Shown: positions 51,579 to 60,039 of the stretch, piece after piece | Layout: the number at the start of each line of letters is the position of its first letter | How positions within the stretch are numbered: the first letter of the stretch is position 1 | Source: Pedobacter soli | GTDB lineage: Bacteria; Bacteroidota; Bacteroidia; Sphingobacteriales; Sphingobacteriaceae | Length of the DNA stretch: 64,000 bases | Direction of reading: 5' to 3' | Assembly: GCF_900101435.1 (NCBI RefSeq) | Contig: NZ_FMZH01000006.1 | Coordinates: 312,902-376,901 of the forward strand | Position numbers and translations under genes: made by a program | The notes under the pieces: model-generated | What the model was told of the DNA's origin: nothing | Databases searched by the model: none | The model's input: the letters and a program-made list of their open reading frames with translations, nothing else

Positions 51579-52244
51579 TTAATCGCGCCAAAGGTAAGGA
51601 AATAACAATAAAGAGGTTGCTACCACCAATACGTTTACCACCAAAAGCATTGCAATTTCGTCGTAGCTATTCTCCCAGGGCAAACCATCTACAGCATTTT
51701 TGGCCAGTTTTATCAGTAATATCAGTACCGGAATAATAATCGGAAAACTTAAAATCGCCATTAACATACCGCCATTACCTGCTTTACTGGCAATAGCCGA
51801 AACCATGGTAAATACTGTTGAAAAACTGATACTCCCTAATACCACCGCTATATAATACATCATCAGATCAGGTGGCGTAAACGAGTCGAATACCAGGGTA
51901 TAAAAACCTAAGGCAATGGTGGTAAGCACGAGCATAAGCAACGTATTGTACACCGTTTTGGAGATCAAAATCGCTGCCGGGCTTGCTAAAATATAACTGT
52001 AAAGTTGCTGACCTTTGGTTTCCTGCAAAAAGCTCTTAGATACACCGTTAATGGAAGCGAAAAGCATAATAATCCAAAAAAGCGCATTCCATGTTAATTT
52101 ATCTCCTAAACTCACAAACGATAAATAACAGGTAAAAATGGTCGAAACCACGTATAGCAGCACACCGTTAATGGTATATTTGGAGCGCCACTCTAACAAT
52201 ACTTCCTTGTGAATTAAATATTTAACCTCTTTGGCCAATTGCAT
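51579..52244 (-). CDS. ccmB: Heme exporter permease CcmB
   Basis: The 221-residue protein has about six membrane helices, with FLQETKGQQLYSYILASPAAILISK in the first half, a typical CcmB feature (the segment before LASP). With the CcmA ATPase it forms the ABC-type complex that releases holo-CcmE. No ccmA gene lies beside it in this window. It is the first gene of the ccmB-ccmC-ccmD string. Confidence 0.9.
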   Translation of the reverse strand: MQLAKEVKYLIHKEVLLEWRSKYTINGVLLYVVSTIFTCYLSFVSLGDKLTWNALFWIIMLFASINGVSKSFLQETKGQQLYSYILASPAAILISKTVYNTLLMLVLTTIALGFYTLVFDSFTPPDLMMYYIAVVLGSISFSTVFTMVSAIASKAGNGGMLMAILSFPIIIPVLILLIKLAKNAVDGLPWENSYDEIAMLLVVNVLVVATSLLLFPYLWRD

Positions 52245-52344
52245 AACCGCAAAGATACTTTTATTGATAAATATTGCATGCTTAAATTGTTGTATTGTTG
52301 TAATTTTGTTTGAGATCAGGGCATTAACAATTTAGCCCCAGCAG

Positions 52345-52745
52345 ACATTAAAAAAGATTAAAACCACAGATAAAAAGGATAAACACAGATGGTTTTTAAT
52401 TGCATAATTAGCCACGGAGGCACAGAAGACACAAAAAATTAAACCAAAATCTGTGTTAATCAGTGTAATCTGTGGCAAAAAGAAAATAGCCTCGGAGGCA
52501 CAGAAGGCGCAGAAAGATTAAAAACACAGATGGTTTTTAATTGCATAATTAGCCACGCAGGCACGGAAGGCACAGAGAAATCAGTATCCGTGTCAATCTG
52601 TGAAATCTGTGGCAAAAAATTAGTACGTATGCTTAAGCTTAATCAGCCACGGAGGCACTGAAAGCGCAAAAAAATTAGGCCAAGAATCTGTGTTAATCAG
52701 TGAAATCTGTGGCAAAAAGAAAATTGAAATCTCTGGCAAAAAAGA
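52345..52745. repeat. Mosaic of intergenic repeats
   Basis: Two to four imperfect copies of three words alternate. One is CCACGGAGGCACAGAAGG with variants at 52411, 52492, 52550 and 52648. One is AATCTGTGTTAATCAGTG followed by TAATCTGTGGC, with variants near 52450, 52586 and 52687. One is AACACAGATGGTTTTTAATT at about 52390 and 52525. CCACAGAT and ATCTGTGG units are mutually inverted. It fills the 507-nt gap between ccmB and the alkyltransferase gene. Spacing is irregular, unlike a CRISPR. Confidence 0.75.
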
Positions 52746-52751
52746 AAAAAT

Positions 52752-53231
52752 ATGAACTACGCATCAGTTATTGCATCGCCTGTTGGCCAGATTACCATCC
52801 TTGCCGATGATGAATTTGTTCATGCCGTAACTTTTGCCGAAACAGCTATTACAGGCCTTACCGAGAACCCGCTAACGTTAAAGGTTGCCCAACAATTAAT
52901 CGATTATTTTAATGGGAAATTACAGCGTTTCGATTTCCCGATGAAACAGAAAGGAACAGAGTTTCAGCAAGGCGTTTGGCAAAATTTATTGGCTATTCCC
53001 TATGGCGAAACCACCTCCTATGCTAAATTCTCGGCACATCAGCCACTGGCTATCCGGGCAATAGCTGCAGCAAATGGCAAAAACAACATTGCCATTGTAG
53101 TACCTTGCCACAGGGTTATTGGCAGTAACGGTAAGCTCGTAGGCTATGCAGGCGGCCTGTGGCGTAAAAAATGGTTGCTACAACACGAAAGTGAAGTAAT
53201 GCAACGTGGACAAACTGAATTAAAATTTTAA
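52752..53231 (+). CDS. ogt: Methylated-DNA-protein-cysteine S-methyltransferase
   Basis: The 159-residue protein is the Ogt/MGMT fold that removes alkyl groups from O6-guanine in a suicide reaction. The acceptor Cys is in IAIVVPCHRVIGSNGKLVGYAGG, and the recognition helix in FQQGVWQNLLAIPYGETTSYAKF. No Ada N-terminal domain. It starts the plus-strand gene string that continues with the cupin and polyamine genes, 22 nt apart from the cupin. Confidence 0.93.
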   Translation: MNYASVIASPVGQITILADDEFVHAVTFAETAITGLTENPLTLKVAQQLIDYFNGKLQRFDFPMKQKGTEFQQGVWQNLLAIPYGETTSYAKFSAHQPLAIRAIAAANGKNNIAIVVPCHRVIGSNGKLVGYAGGLWRKKWLLQHESEVMQRGQTELKF

Positions 53232-53253
53232 AATCAATACCTTTTATTTGTAG

Positions 53254-53649
53254 ATGAATACCGAAATAGCCGATACCCGCAATTACCTTAAAGCCATTCG
53301 CTTAATTAACACCACAAACGAACAATGTTCATTTGAAACAGGCAAAATCCCCATCCGCCAGCACATCAAAGCCAGTCATTTCTTTGCACAAACCGATGTA
53401 TCAACGCTGGAGAAAATCCCACACCCTGCCCCACGCCGGCAATATGTACTTACCTTGAAAGGTAAACTTCGTTTTACAGTAAGTAATGGCGAAACTTTTA
53501 TCATCGAGCCAGGCATTATCTTAATTGCTAACGACACCCTGGGCCTTGGGCACACCTGGGAAATTGTAGATGGCAACGAATGGGAAAGAATTTATATTCC
53601 GCTTGAAGAAAATGTTGAAGATCATTTTATAGCAGAAAAAAATATCTGA
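53254..53649 (+). CDS. Cupin-like protein
   Basis: The 131-residue protein shows a single cupin barrel: HPAPRRQYVLTLKGKLRFTV, then SNGETFIIEPGIILIANDTLGLGHTW. Only some of the usual metal-binding His are visible (GHTW), so metal content is unclear. No signal peptide. It lies between the alkyltransferase and the S-adenosylmethionine decarboxylase gene. Confidence 0.7.
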   Translation: MNTEIADTRNYLKAIRLINTTNEQCSFETGKIPIRQHIKASHFFAQTDVSTLEKIPHPAPRRQYVLTLKGKLRFTVSNGETFIIEPGIILIANDTLGLGHTWEIVDGNEWERIYIPLEENVEDHFIAEKNI

Positions 53650-53692
53650 ATTTAAAATTCGCTTGCTAATACTTACATTAGAAATACTTTTC

Positions 53693-53706
53693 TAATTTTG
53701 AAAGAT
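53693..53706 (+). promoter_or_regulatory. Possible promoter of the polyamine cluster (-7 box)
   Basis: TAATTTTG (53693-53700) matches TAnnTTTG and would place transcription start about 10-20 nt before the ATG of the decarboxylase gene. No good -33 box at ideal spacing is visible. The box overlaps a possible TTG start, so the ATG at 53719 is the likelier start. Confidence 0.35.
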
Positions 53707-53718
53707 ACTAAACGCTCA

Positions 53719-54072
53719 ATGACCTATAAACCGGGATTACACATATTAGCTGAATTTTCTTCTGAAAAAACGGAACAACTCTCTTCTTTTCAGGCTTGTA
53801 AAGCACTTTTTAACGAATTAATTGCCAATCAAAACCTTGAAAAAGTTGGCGAAGTTTATCACGACTTTCCTAACGGAGGTTTTACGGCCGTTATCTGCTT
53901 AACCGAATCGCATCTATCTATCCATACCTGGCCGGAGTTTAAACTGGCTACCTTCGATATTTTTCTATCCAATTACCAGAAAGACAATACCAGAAAGGTA
54001 AGGGATATTTATGATGCTGTATTGCACTTTTTTGAAGGTAAGGAAATGCAGAAAACTGAAATTGTACGTTAA
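53719..54072 (+). CDS. speD: S-adenosylmethionine decarboxylase proenzyme
   Basis: The enzyme makes decarboxylated S-adenosylmethionine, the aminopropyl donor for spermidine-type polyamines. The ATG start gives 117 residues; a TTG 21 nt upstream would add 7. The self-cleavage motif is ESHLSIHTWPEF, with cleavage at the Ser that becomes the pyruvoyl group. The short prokaryotic class 1B layout is clear. Its stop overlaps the DUF4178 ATG by one base, tying it to the following membrane genes. Confidence 0.92.
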   Translation: MTYKPGLHILAEFSSEKTEQLSSFQACKALFNELIANQNLEKVGEVYHDFPNGGFTAVICLTESHLSIHTWPEFKLATFDIFLSNYQKDNTRKVRDIYDAVLHFFEGKEMQKTEIVR

Positions 54073-55388
54073 TGGAAAATTCAGTTCAATCATTTTTCAA
54101 ATTGTCAGAAACAATAGCTTGTTCGGTATGCAGACAAGATATTGTACTCTACGAACCGGCCAAAAGCGAATACGTGGTTTGCCCTTCTTGTTTCTCGTAT
54201 TTACACATTTTTACCCGGGCAGAAACAAGGCTGAACAGAAAATTAGAGAAGCCCAAAAATGCTCCGGTTTTAAAACTTGGCTCAACAACCAATATCCACG
54301 GTGTTGGTTTAAAAGTAATTGCGTACCTCGAAAAAAAAGAAGCAGAAACAATATACTGCTGGAGAGAATATATTTTAACCAGCCACGATAAGGGCTATGT
54401 TACTTTATCCGAATTTAATGGTCATTGGAATTTCATCGCAGGCGAAGATTTTCTGCCCGATTATAAACAACCTACTTCCTACTCATTTAGCGTCAGTTAC
54501 AAAGATGTAGAGTACAAGCTTTTTAACAGGTACAGCCCAAAAGTAACAGCCATGCTTGGCGAAGTGGATTGGAATGTGGTAAATGAAAAGGTTAAGGCTA
54601 CTGAATATATCGCACCGCCTTTTATGGTTGTAAAAGAGGTAATTAATAAATCGCAAAACCTTACCAATTACTACATTGGCGAATACATGACAAAGGATGA
54701 AATTGCTGCCGCTTTTAATCTCGATAAAAACAGCCTTCCTGAACAGATTGGTATTGGCGCCAATCAGCCATCTAAAGCTTACGACAGGTGGATGGCTTCT
54801 TTAAAAATAACTGGCATTGCTATAGTTGCGGTGTTGCTTTTACATTTACTTTTTGGCGCGGTTAAACCTGAAAAGGAATTAATTAACGACGATTTTTTAA
54901 TTACCTACGATGCCAAGGCCGGTGCCGATGCTTTCAAATCTTTCATTACGCCTTCATTTGTTATTGAAGATGAATCATCCAATATTGAATTCGACATTGC
55001 TTCTGGTGTTGACAACAACTGGCTGGAAACTACCATTGTACTGGTTAACGAGGCCGATAACCGAACCTGGGAAGTAAGCAAGGGCATAGAATATTACCAT
55101 GGTGTAGAAGATGGCGAAAGCTGGTCGGAAGGTTCAACCAGAGAATCGGTTCTTTTATCTGACATACCGAAAGGCAAGTACCACTTAAATGTATATCCAT
55201 CATCAGGAGATATTTACCGGAACAACCTGTATATCAGGGCTACGACTAACGTGAGCATGATCCGCAATACCCTGATTACTATACTGCTGCTTTGTATCTT
55301 CCCGGCCATTTGCTGGTATTTAATGCGCAATTATGAAAAAAGAAGATGGAACAACAGCGATTTTTCACCCTTTGTAAACGGAGATTAA
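54072..55388 (+). CDS. DUF4178 membrane protein with N-terminal zinc ribbon
   Basis: The 438-residue protein begins with a zinc ribbon-like pair (C17-SV-C20 and C37-PS-C40). A DUF4178 beta domain follows (about 65-230; SFNGHW-like stretch YVTLSEFNGHWNFIAGED). Two membrane helices frame a soluble domain: about 245-265 (ITGIAIVAVLLLHLLFGAV) and about 398-418 (LITILLLCIFPAICWYLM). DUF4178 proteins often sit next to speD, DUF350 and spermidine-synthase-like genes, as here. Function unknown. Confidence 0.85.
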   Translation: MENSVQSFFKLSETIACSVCRQDIVLYEPAKSEYVVCPSCFSYLHIFTRAETRLNRKLEKPKNAPVLKLGSTTNIHGVGLKVIAYLEKKEAETIYCWREYILTSHDKGYVTLSEFNGHWNFIAGEDFLPDYKQPTSYSFSVSYKDVEYKLFNRYSPKVTAMLGEVDWNVVNEKVKATEYIAPPFMVVKEVINKSQNLTNYYIGEYMTKDEIAAAFNLDKNSLPEQIGIGANQPSKAYDRWMASLKITGIAIVAVLLLHLLFGAVKPEKELINDDFLITYDAKAGADAFKSFITPSFVIEDESSNIEFDIASGVDNNWLETTIVLVNEADNRTWEVSKGIEYYHGVEDGESWSEGSTRESVLLSDIPKGKYHLNVYPSSGDIYRNNLYIRATTNVSMIRNTLITILLLCIFPAICWYLMRNYEKRRWNNSDFSPFVNGD

Positions 55389-55562
55389 ATGGATTTGAAA
55401 CCAATTAAATATTACCTCATTGTATTACTCGTTATTTTGGGCTTTTACGGTTACAGCGGCCTTCGAGGGCATGCCTATTACCAGGATAATGTAGAAAAGA
55501 ACACCGAATTTAATGGAACCAGCCGTCATGGAGGCCATGTAAACAGATTTTACCATAAATAA
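55389..55562 (+). CDS. 57-residue single-pass membrane protein
   Basis: This ORF reads MDLKPIKYYLIVLLVILGFY, continues with GYSGLRGHAYYQDN, and ends FYHK before TAA. A single helix (about 7-22) is followed by a polar, His/Gly/Asn-rich tail. It begins immediately after the DUF4178 stop and ends 6 nt before DUF350, in frame with the gene spacing of the string, and the frame is clean. It is easily missed because of its length. Confidence 0.7.
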   Translation: MDLKPIKYYLIVLLVILGFYGYSGLRGHAYYQDNVEKNTEFNGTSRHGGHVNRFYHK

Positions 55563-55568
55563 AAAATT

Positions 55569-55793
55569 ATGAGCTTAAACGAATTAATCAACATCAAGTA
55601 CATTATCGCATCATTGGTTTACTCTATCCTGGGTATTGTTGTACTTTTTATCGCATTTTGGATTATCGAAAAAATTACTCCCGAAAACCTTTGGAAAGAA
55701 ATACTCGAAAAACAAAATTTAGCCTTAGCCATTGTTTTTGCGGCCTTTATTATTGCCATTGCAATTATTATAAGCTCAGCCATTCACAGTTAG
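55569..55793 (+). CDS. DUF350 small membrane protein
   Basis: The 74-residue protein has two hydrophobic segments (IIASLVYSILGIVVLFIAFW and LALAIVFAAFIIAIAIIISS) linked by the charged EKITPENLWKEILEK. This is the DUF350 pattern, related to E. coli YjfL. These proteins occur beside polyamine and amidoligase-type genes in many bacteria. It ends 1 nt before the next gene. Confidence 0.85.
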   Translation: MSLNELINIKYIIASLVYSILGIVVLFIAFWIIEKITPENLWKEILEKQNLALAIVFAAFIIAIAIIISSAIHS

Positions 55794-55794
55794 C

Positions 55795-57306
55795 ATGAAC
55801 AAAAAGTTACCTGCGCTTTTATTAATTTCAGTTTTTGTTGTTGCCACCTGTGGCTTAATTTACGAGTTAATTGCCGGCACCCTGGCCAGTTACCTGCTTG
55901 GCGATTCGGTTACCCAGTTTTCGACTATAATTGGGGTTTACCTTTTCTCGATGGGCATAGGCTCCTGGGTATCCAAATATTTTGAGAAGAATATCCTTTC
56001 GTGGTTTATACAAATCGAAATTCTGGTTGGCCTGGTTGGCGGTTTCAGTTCAACTGTTTTGTTCCTCGTTTTCGAAAGTATTGCCTCTTTCAGGATCGTG
56101 CTGTATGGTTTTGTAAGCTTAACCGGTATTTTGGTTGGTTTAGAAATTCCTTTACTCATGCGTATCCTTAAAGACCGGTATGAATTTAAAGACCTGGTTT
56201 CTAAAGTTTTTACCTTCGATTATATTGGTGCCTTACTCGCCTCTTTAATTTTCCCGTTACTGCTCATCCCGCATCTGGGTTTGGTAAAAACAGCCTATTT
56301 GTTTGGGATGCTCAATGTTGCAGTAGCCTTAATTGTTTGTTTGAACTTTAAAAAGGAAATCAGGGCTTCAAAATACCTTCAGGGTGCTTCTTTTATCAGT
56401 ATCATCACCCTGCTTGCCGGTTTTATTTATGCGGATAAAATAACCAGTTTTTCTGAGAGCCAGACTTATAGCGATACCATTATCTACTCGAAAAGTACAC
56501 CTTACCAACGGATTATTTTAACCAAAAAGAATAAGGTTTTGCGGCTTTTCCTAAACGGAAACCTGCAATTCAGTTCGGACGATGAATACCGCTATCATGA
56601 AGCTTTAGTGCATCCCGGACTACAGGCTTTGCCTTTTGCCAAACATGTTTTGGTAATGGGTGGTGGTGATGGACTTGCTGTTAGGGAGATTTTAAAATAT
56701 CCAAATGTTGATTCGGTAACCCTAGTTGATTTGGATAAAGGAATGACAGGCCTGTTCCAATCGAATAAGATTTTGCTTGGGCTCAATAAAAATGCCCTCT
56801 TATCGCCAAAGGTTAAGGTAATTAATGCCGATGCATTTAGCTGGGTAAAAGCACAGCGCAAAAAATTCGATTTTATTGTGATCGATTTCCCCGACCCATC
56901 CAATTACGCTGTCGGAAAACTCTACACCAATGCATTTTATAAACTGGTTAAAGGTATTCTTGCCCCAAAAGGCTTAATGGTAATCCAGTCTACCTCACCT
57001 TTCGTTGCGCCAAAATCTTTTTGGACTGTAAACAAAACATTAGAAAGTGTTGGCTTAAAAACCATCCCCTACCACAATTATGTACCATCATTTGGCGAAT
57101 GGGGCTACATTATTGCTACCGAACCCGATAATGTATATAAAAAACCGCAGCAGTATTTACCGGGACTGAAATTCATTTCGAAAGAAAGTTTAGATTTAAT
57201 GCTCTACTTTCCGAAAGATATGGGCAAGGTAGAAACTGATGTAAATAAGCTTAATAACCAAATTTTGGTCAAGTATTTTGAAGATGAGTGGGCAAACGTT
57301 TTATAA
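55795..57306 (+). CDS. Membrane-fused spermidine-synthase-like aminopropyltransferase
   Basis: The 503-residue protein has about seven membrane helices (about 1-205). A soluble C-terminal spermidine synthase-like domain follows (about 225-480). In it are the SAM-type motif VLVMGGGDGLAVREIL, VTLVDLD, and the catalytic stretch FIVIDFPDPSNYAVGKLYT (the D-x-x-DP core). Like family members with fused membrane domains, it should transfer an aminopropyl group from decarboxylated SAM at the membrane, but the acceptor is unknown. Together with speD it covers both steps. Confidence 0.9.
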   Translation: MNKKLPALLLISVFVVATCGLIYELIAGTLASYLLGDSVTQFSTIIGVYLFSMGIGSWVSKYFEKNILSWFIQIEILVGLVGGFSSTVLFLVFESIASFRIVLYGFVSLTGILVGLEIPLLMRILKDRYEFKDLVSKVFTFDYIGALLASLIFPLLLIPHLGLVKTAYLFGMLNVAVALIVCLNFKKEIRASKYLQGASFISIITLLAGFIYADKITSFSESQTYSDTIIYSKSTPYQRIILTKKNKVLRLFLNGNLQFSSDDEYRYHEALVHPGLQALPFAKHVLVMGGGDGLAVREILKYPNVDSVTLVDLDKGMTGLFQSNKILLGLNKNALLSPKVKVINADAFSWVKAQRKKFDFIVIDFPDPSNYAVGKLYTNAFYKLVKGILAPKGLMVIQSTSPFVAPKSFWTVNKTLESVGLKTIPYHNYVPSFGEWGYIIATEPDNVYKKPQQYLPGLKFISKESLDLMLYFPKDMGKVETDVNKLNNQILVKYFEDEWANVL

Positions 57307-58939
57307 GGATGAGTTATCGGCCTATTTACAGCGTCGCTCTTTTTTGCTGAGAATCGGATTAATTACTGGTGGTATCTTCTTAAATGGCTGTTATAAAAAA
57401 ATCCGGTCAAATGGCTATAACATTCCGGGAAGCTTACAAGGCCCAGACGCCAAAGCAGGACATATTTTACGCGATAAACTAAAATTACCTGCGGCGAAAA
57501 GTACAAGAAAAGTAAAAACACTTATTGTTGGCAGTGGCATTTCCGGCTTGTCGGCAGGGAGATGGTTAAAAAAGAATGGTGAAACTGATTTCGAAATTCT
57601 GGAGCTCGAAAAACATACCGGCGGCAACTCCTATTTCGGAAGCAACAAAATAGCTTCATATCCCTTAGGTGCACATTATATCACCATAGCCAATAACGAC
57701 GATGCTTTATTGATTGATTTTTTAAAGGAAATTGATGTGATCACGCATTTTGAGGGGCAGTTACCTTACTATAACGATTACTATTTAACTTTCGATCCGG
57801 AAGAGAGGTTATTAATAAACGGCGAATGGCAGGAAGGTTTAATTCCGGATTTTGGTGTGCCCATTGCCGATAAAAAGGAAATCAGGCGTTTTTTATCAGA
57901 AGTAGATCTGCTTAAAAACACCAGGGGTAATGATGGTAAATTTTTATTCAACATACCTTTAAGTTCTTCTTCTGCTGACGAAAACTACAGGAAGCTAGAT
58001 AGAATAACTTTTGAGGCTTATCTGGAAGAAAAAGGCTATCGTTCCAAATATCTGCTCTGGTACTTAAATTATGCCAGTAAAGACGATTACGGTCAAAAAA
58101 TTAAACATATATCGGCCTGGGCAGGCTTGCATTATTTCGCTTCGCGCAGGGGAAAAGCCGCCAACGCCGAGCAGAACGCTATTTTAACCTGGCCAGAGGG
58201 TAATGGCTGGATCATGAAACAATTGGCTGGCCCGCTCAAAGATCACATTAAAACCTCAAGCCTTTGCTGCGATTTAAAACCGATGACCAATGGGCATACG
58301 TTGGTAACTGTATTGAACACCAAAACAAGGCTTACCGAAAATATTGAGGCCGAAAAAATCATTTTATGCGCACCGCAGTTTGTAAACAACCGCTTGCTGA
58401 AAAATTTTAACCGCAATATTGATTATAAAGCTTTTAATTATTCTCCATGGCTTATTGCGAACATTACCATCAACGAATTGCCGGAATCGAAAGGAATAAA
58501 CCTTTGCTGGGATAATGTGGCCTACAATACACCATCAGTCGGTTACGTAAACTCGGCGCAACAACATTTAAAACTTTCGGAAGATAAAAAGGTAATTACC
58601 TATTATCTCCCGCTTTGTGATTTTGAGCCTGCAGTTGCCCGTTTGGCCGCTTATTCCAGAAATTACGAACAGTGGCTGGATATCGTTATTCCAGAACTGG
58701 AAATCATACATCCTGGTATTACAAAAGCCATTGAAAATATCGATTTCTGGGTTTGGGGGCATGGCATGATTGCACCGGCGAAAGATTTTATCTGGAGTGA
58801 TAACCTGGCAAAAGCAAAACTGCCTGTTGATGATAAAATTTTCTTTGCCCATAGCGATTTAAGTGGGGTATCTATTTTTGAAGAAGCTTTTCATCAGGGC
58901 ATCAACGCTGCAAAACAAGTACTACATGTCGCATCCTAA
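57284..58939 (+). CDS. Exported FAD-dependent amine-oxidase-like protein
   Basis: The ATG at 57284 is used; a TTG at 57278 is possible. The gene overlaps the preceding one by 23 nt. The 551-residue protein has a twin-arginine start, RRSFLLRIGLITGGIFLNGC, with a possible lipobox (LNGC), so it may be a Tat-exported lipoprotein. The FAD site is VGSGISGLSAGRWLKKN near 80, then LELEKHTGGNSYFG. The overall plan fits flavin amine oxidases and phytoene desaturase-like proteins. Its place after speD and the aminopropyltransferase suggests it acts on the polyamine or a derivative outside the membrane. Substrate unproven. Confidence 0.82.
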   Translation: MSGQTFYKDELSAYLQRRSFLLRIGLITGGIFLNGCYKKIRSNGYNIPGSLQGPDAKAGHILRDKLKLPAAKSTRKVKTLIVGSGISGLSAGRWLKKNGETDFEILELEKHTGGNSYFGSNKIASYPLGAHYITIANNDDALLIDFLKEIDVITHFEGQLPYYNDYYLTFDPEERLLINGEWQEGLIPDFGVPIADKKEIRRFLSEVDLLKNTRGNDGKFLFNIPLSSSSADENYRKLDRITFEAYLEEKGYRSKYLLWYLNYASKDDYGQKIKHISAWAGLHYFASRRGKAANAEQNAILTWPEGNGWIMKQLAGPLKDHIKTSSLCCDLKPMTNGHTLVTVLNTKTRLTENIEAEKIILCAPQFVNNRLLKNFNRNIDYKAFNYSPWLIANITINELPESKGINLCWDNVAYNTPSVGYVNSAQQHLKLSEDKKVITYYLPLCDFEPAVARLAAYSRNYEQWLDIVIPELEIIHPGITKAIENIDFWVWGHGMIAPAKDFIWSDNLAKAKLPVDDKIFFAHSDLSGVSIFEEAFHQGINAAKQVLHVAS

Positions 58940-59990
58940 TCCAAATCAACCCTGGTTAAATTCGCGTGTGACTGATGTTGTTTTCATCCTTTCGCCTCCG
59001 TTTTTTGCGCTGCTGCTGGTTTTGCTCTTTCCGTCACAATTTCAAAATGCAGCGGGTGTTCCTTTGGCCTATTGGGTATTTTTAATTGTTTTTATCGATG
59101 TTGCACATGTGTACAGTACTTTGTACCGCACCTATTTTAATCCAGGTAATTTTAAAAAACAATATACTTTGCTCATTGCCATTCCGCTGGCCTGTTATAT
59201 TGCCGGAGTATTGATTTACCACTTTGATGCCCTGTGGTTTTGGAGGATTCTGGCCTACCTAGCTGTTTACCATTTCATCAGGCAGCAATACGGCTTTATG
59301 CGCTTGTATTCGCGCAATGAAAGCGCTTCGCTTGCTGGGCAGCTTATCAATAAAGTAGCCATTTATACCGCAACCTTATATCCACTGCTTTTCTGGCACC
59401 TTAGCACGGCAAGGCATTTTAACTGGTTTATAGCAGGCGATTTCTTTTCTTTCAAAAACGATGCTTTATTAAAAATTTCAGCACTCATATATATCGCTAT
59501 CATTGCCCTGTATCTTGTAAAAGAAATACTGTTCGTTATTAAACAAAGGTGGATGAATATCCCACGCAATTTACTGGTAGCCGGAACATTCCTGTCCTGG
59601 TACTTTGGCATTGTTTATTTTAATGGCGACATGGCTTTTACCACACTCAATGTAGTTTCGCATGGTATCCCATACATGGCCCTTATCTGGTTTTTCGAAA
59701 AAAAGAAGCTAGACCGAAGCCCTGTTAAAAGTAAGATTATGGCCCTCAGCTTCGGCAAATGGGGAATCTTTTACTTTCTGTTAATTCTGGTATTATTTGC
59801 CTACCTGGAAGAAGGTTTATGGGATGGACTGGTATGGAAAGAACACCAAGCCGTATTTAAACCATTTTCAACTTTACCACAAATTACCAGCAGCGAGCTC
59901 CTTTCGCTTCTCGTTCCGCTATTGGCATTACCACAAGCCACACATTACGTGCTGGATGGTTTTATATGGAAGGCTAAAAATAAATTCTGA
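58926..59990 (+). CDS. Polytopic membrane protein of the polyamine cluster
   Basis: The ATG giving MSHPNPNQPWLNSRVTDVVF is chosen; the longer frame overlaps the oxidase gene by 77 nt, and this one overlaps by 14. The 354-residue product has about eight or nine membrane helices, with several conserved-looking His residues (YHFIRQQYGFMRLY, THYVLDGFIW). I do not recognise a family. Translational overlap with the oxidase suggests the two work together. Confidence 0.75.
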   Translation: MSHPNPNQPWLNSRVTDVVFILSPPFFALLLVLLFPSQFQNAAGVPLAYWVFLIVFIDVAHVYSTLYRTYFNPGNFKKQYTLLIAIPLACYIAGVLIYHFDALWFWRILAYLAVYHFIRQQYGFMRLYSRNESASLAGQLINKVAIYTATLYPLLFWHLSTARHFNWFIAGDFFSFKNDALLKISALIYIAIIALYLVKEILFVIKQRWMNIPRNLLVAGTFLSWYFGIVYFNGDMAFTTLNVVSHGIPYMALIWFFEKKKLDRSPVKSKIMALSFGKWGIFYFLLILVLFAYLEEGLWDGLVWKEHQAVFKPFSTLPQITSSELLSLLVPLLALPQATHYVLDGFIWKAKNKF

Positions 59991-60039
59991 CAAATCTGTT
60001 TTGCATGGGGTTTCGTAAATTATAGAAAACCCGCTTATC

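Noticed and set aside
52345..52745. CRISPR array
   Set aside because: The repeats are of unequal length and spacing, vary in sequence, and have no uniform unique spacers. No cas genes are present.
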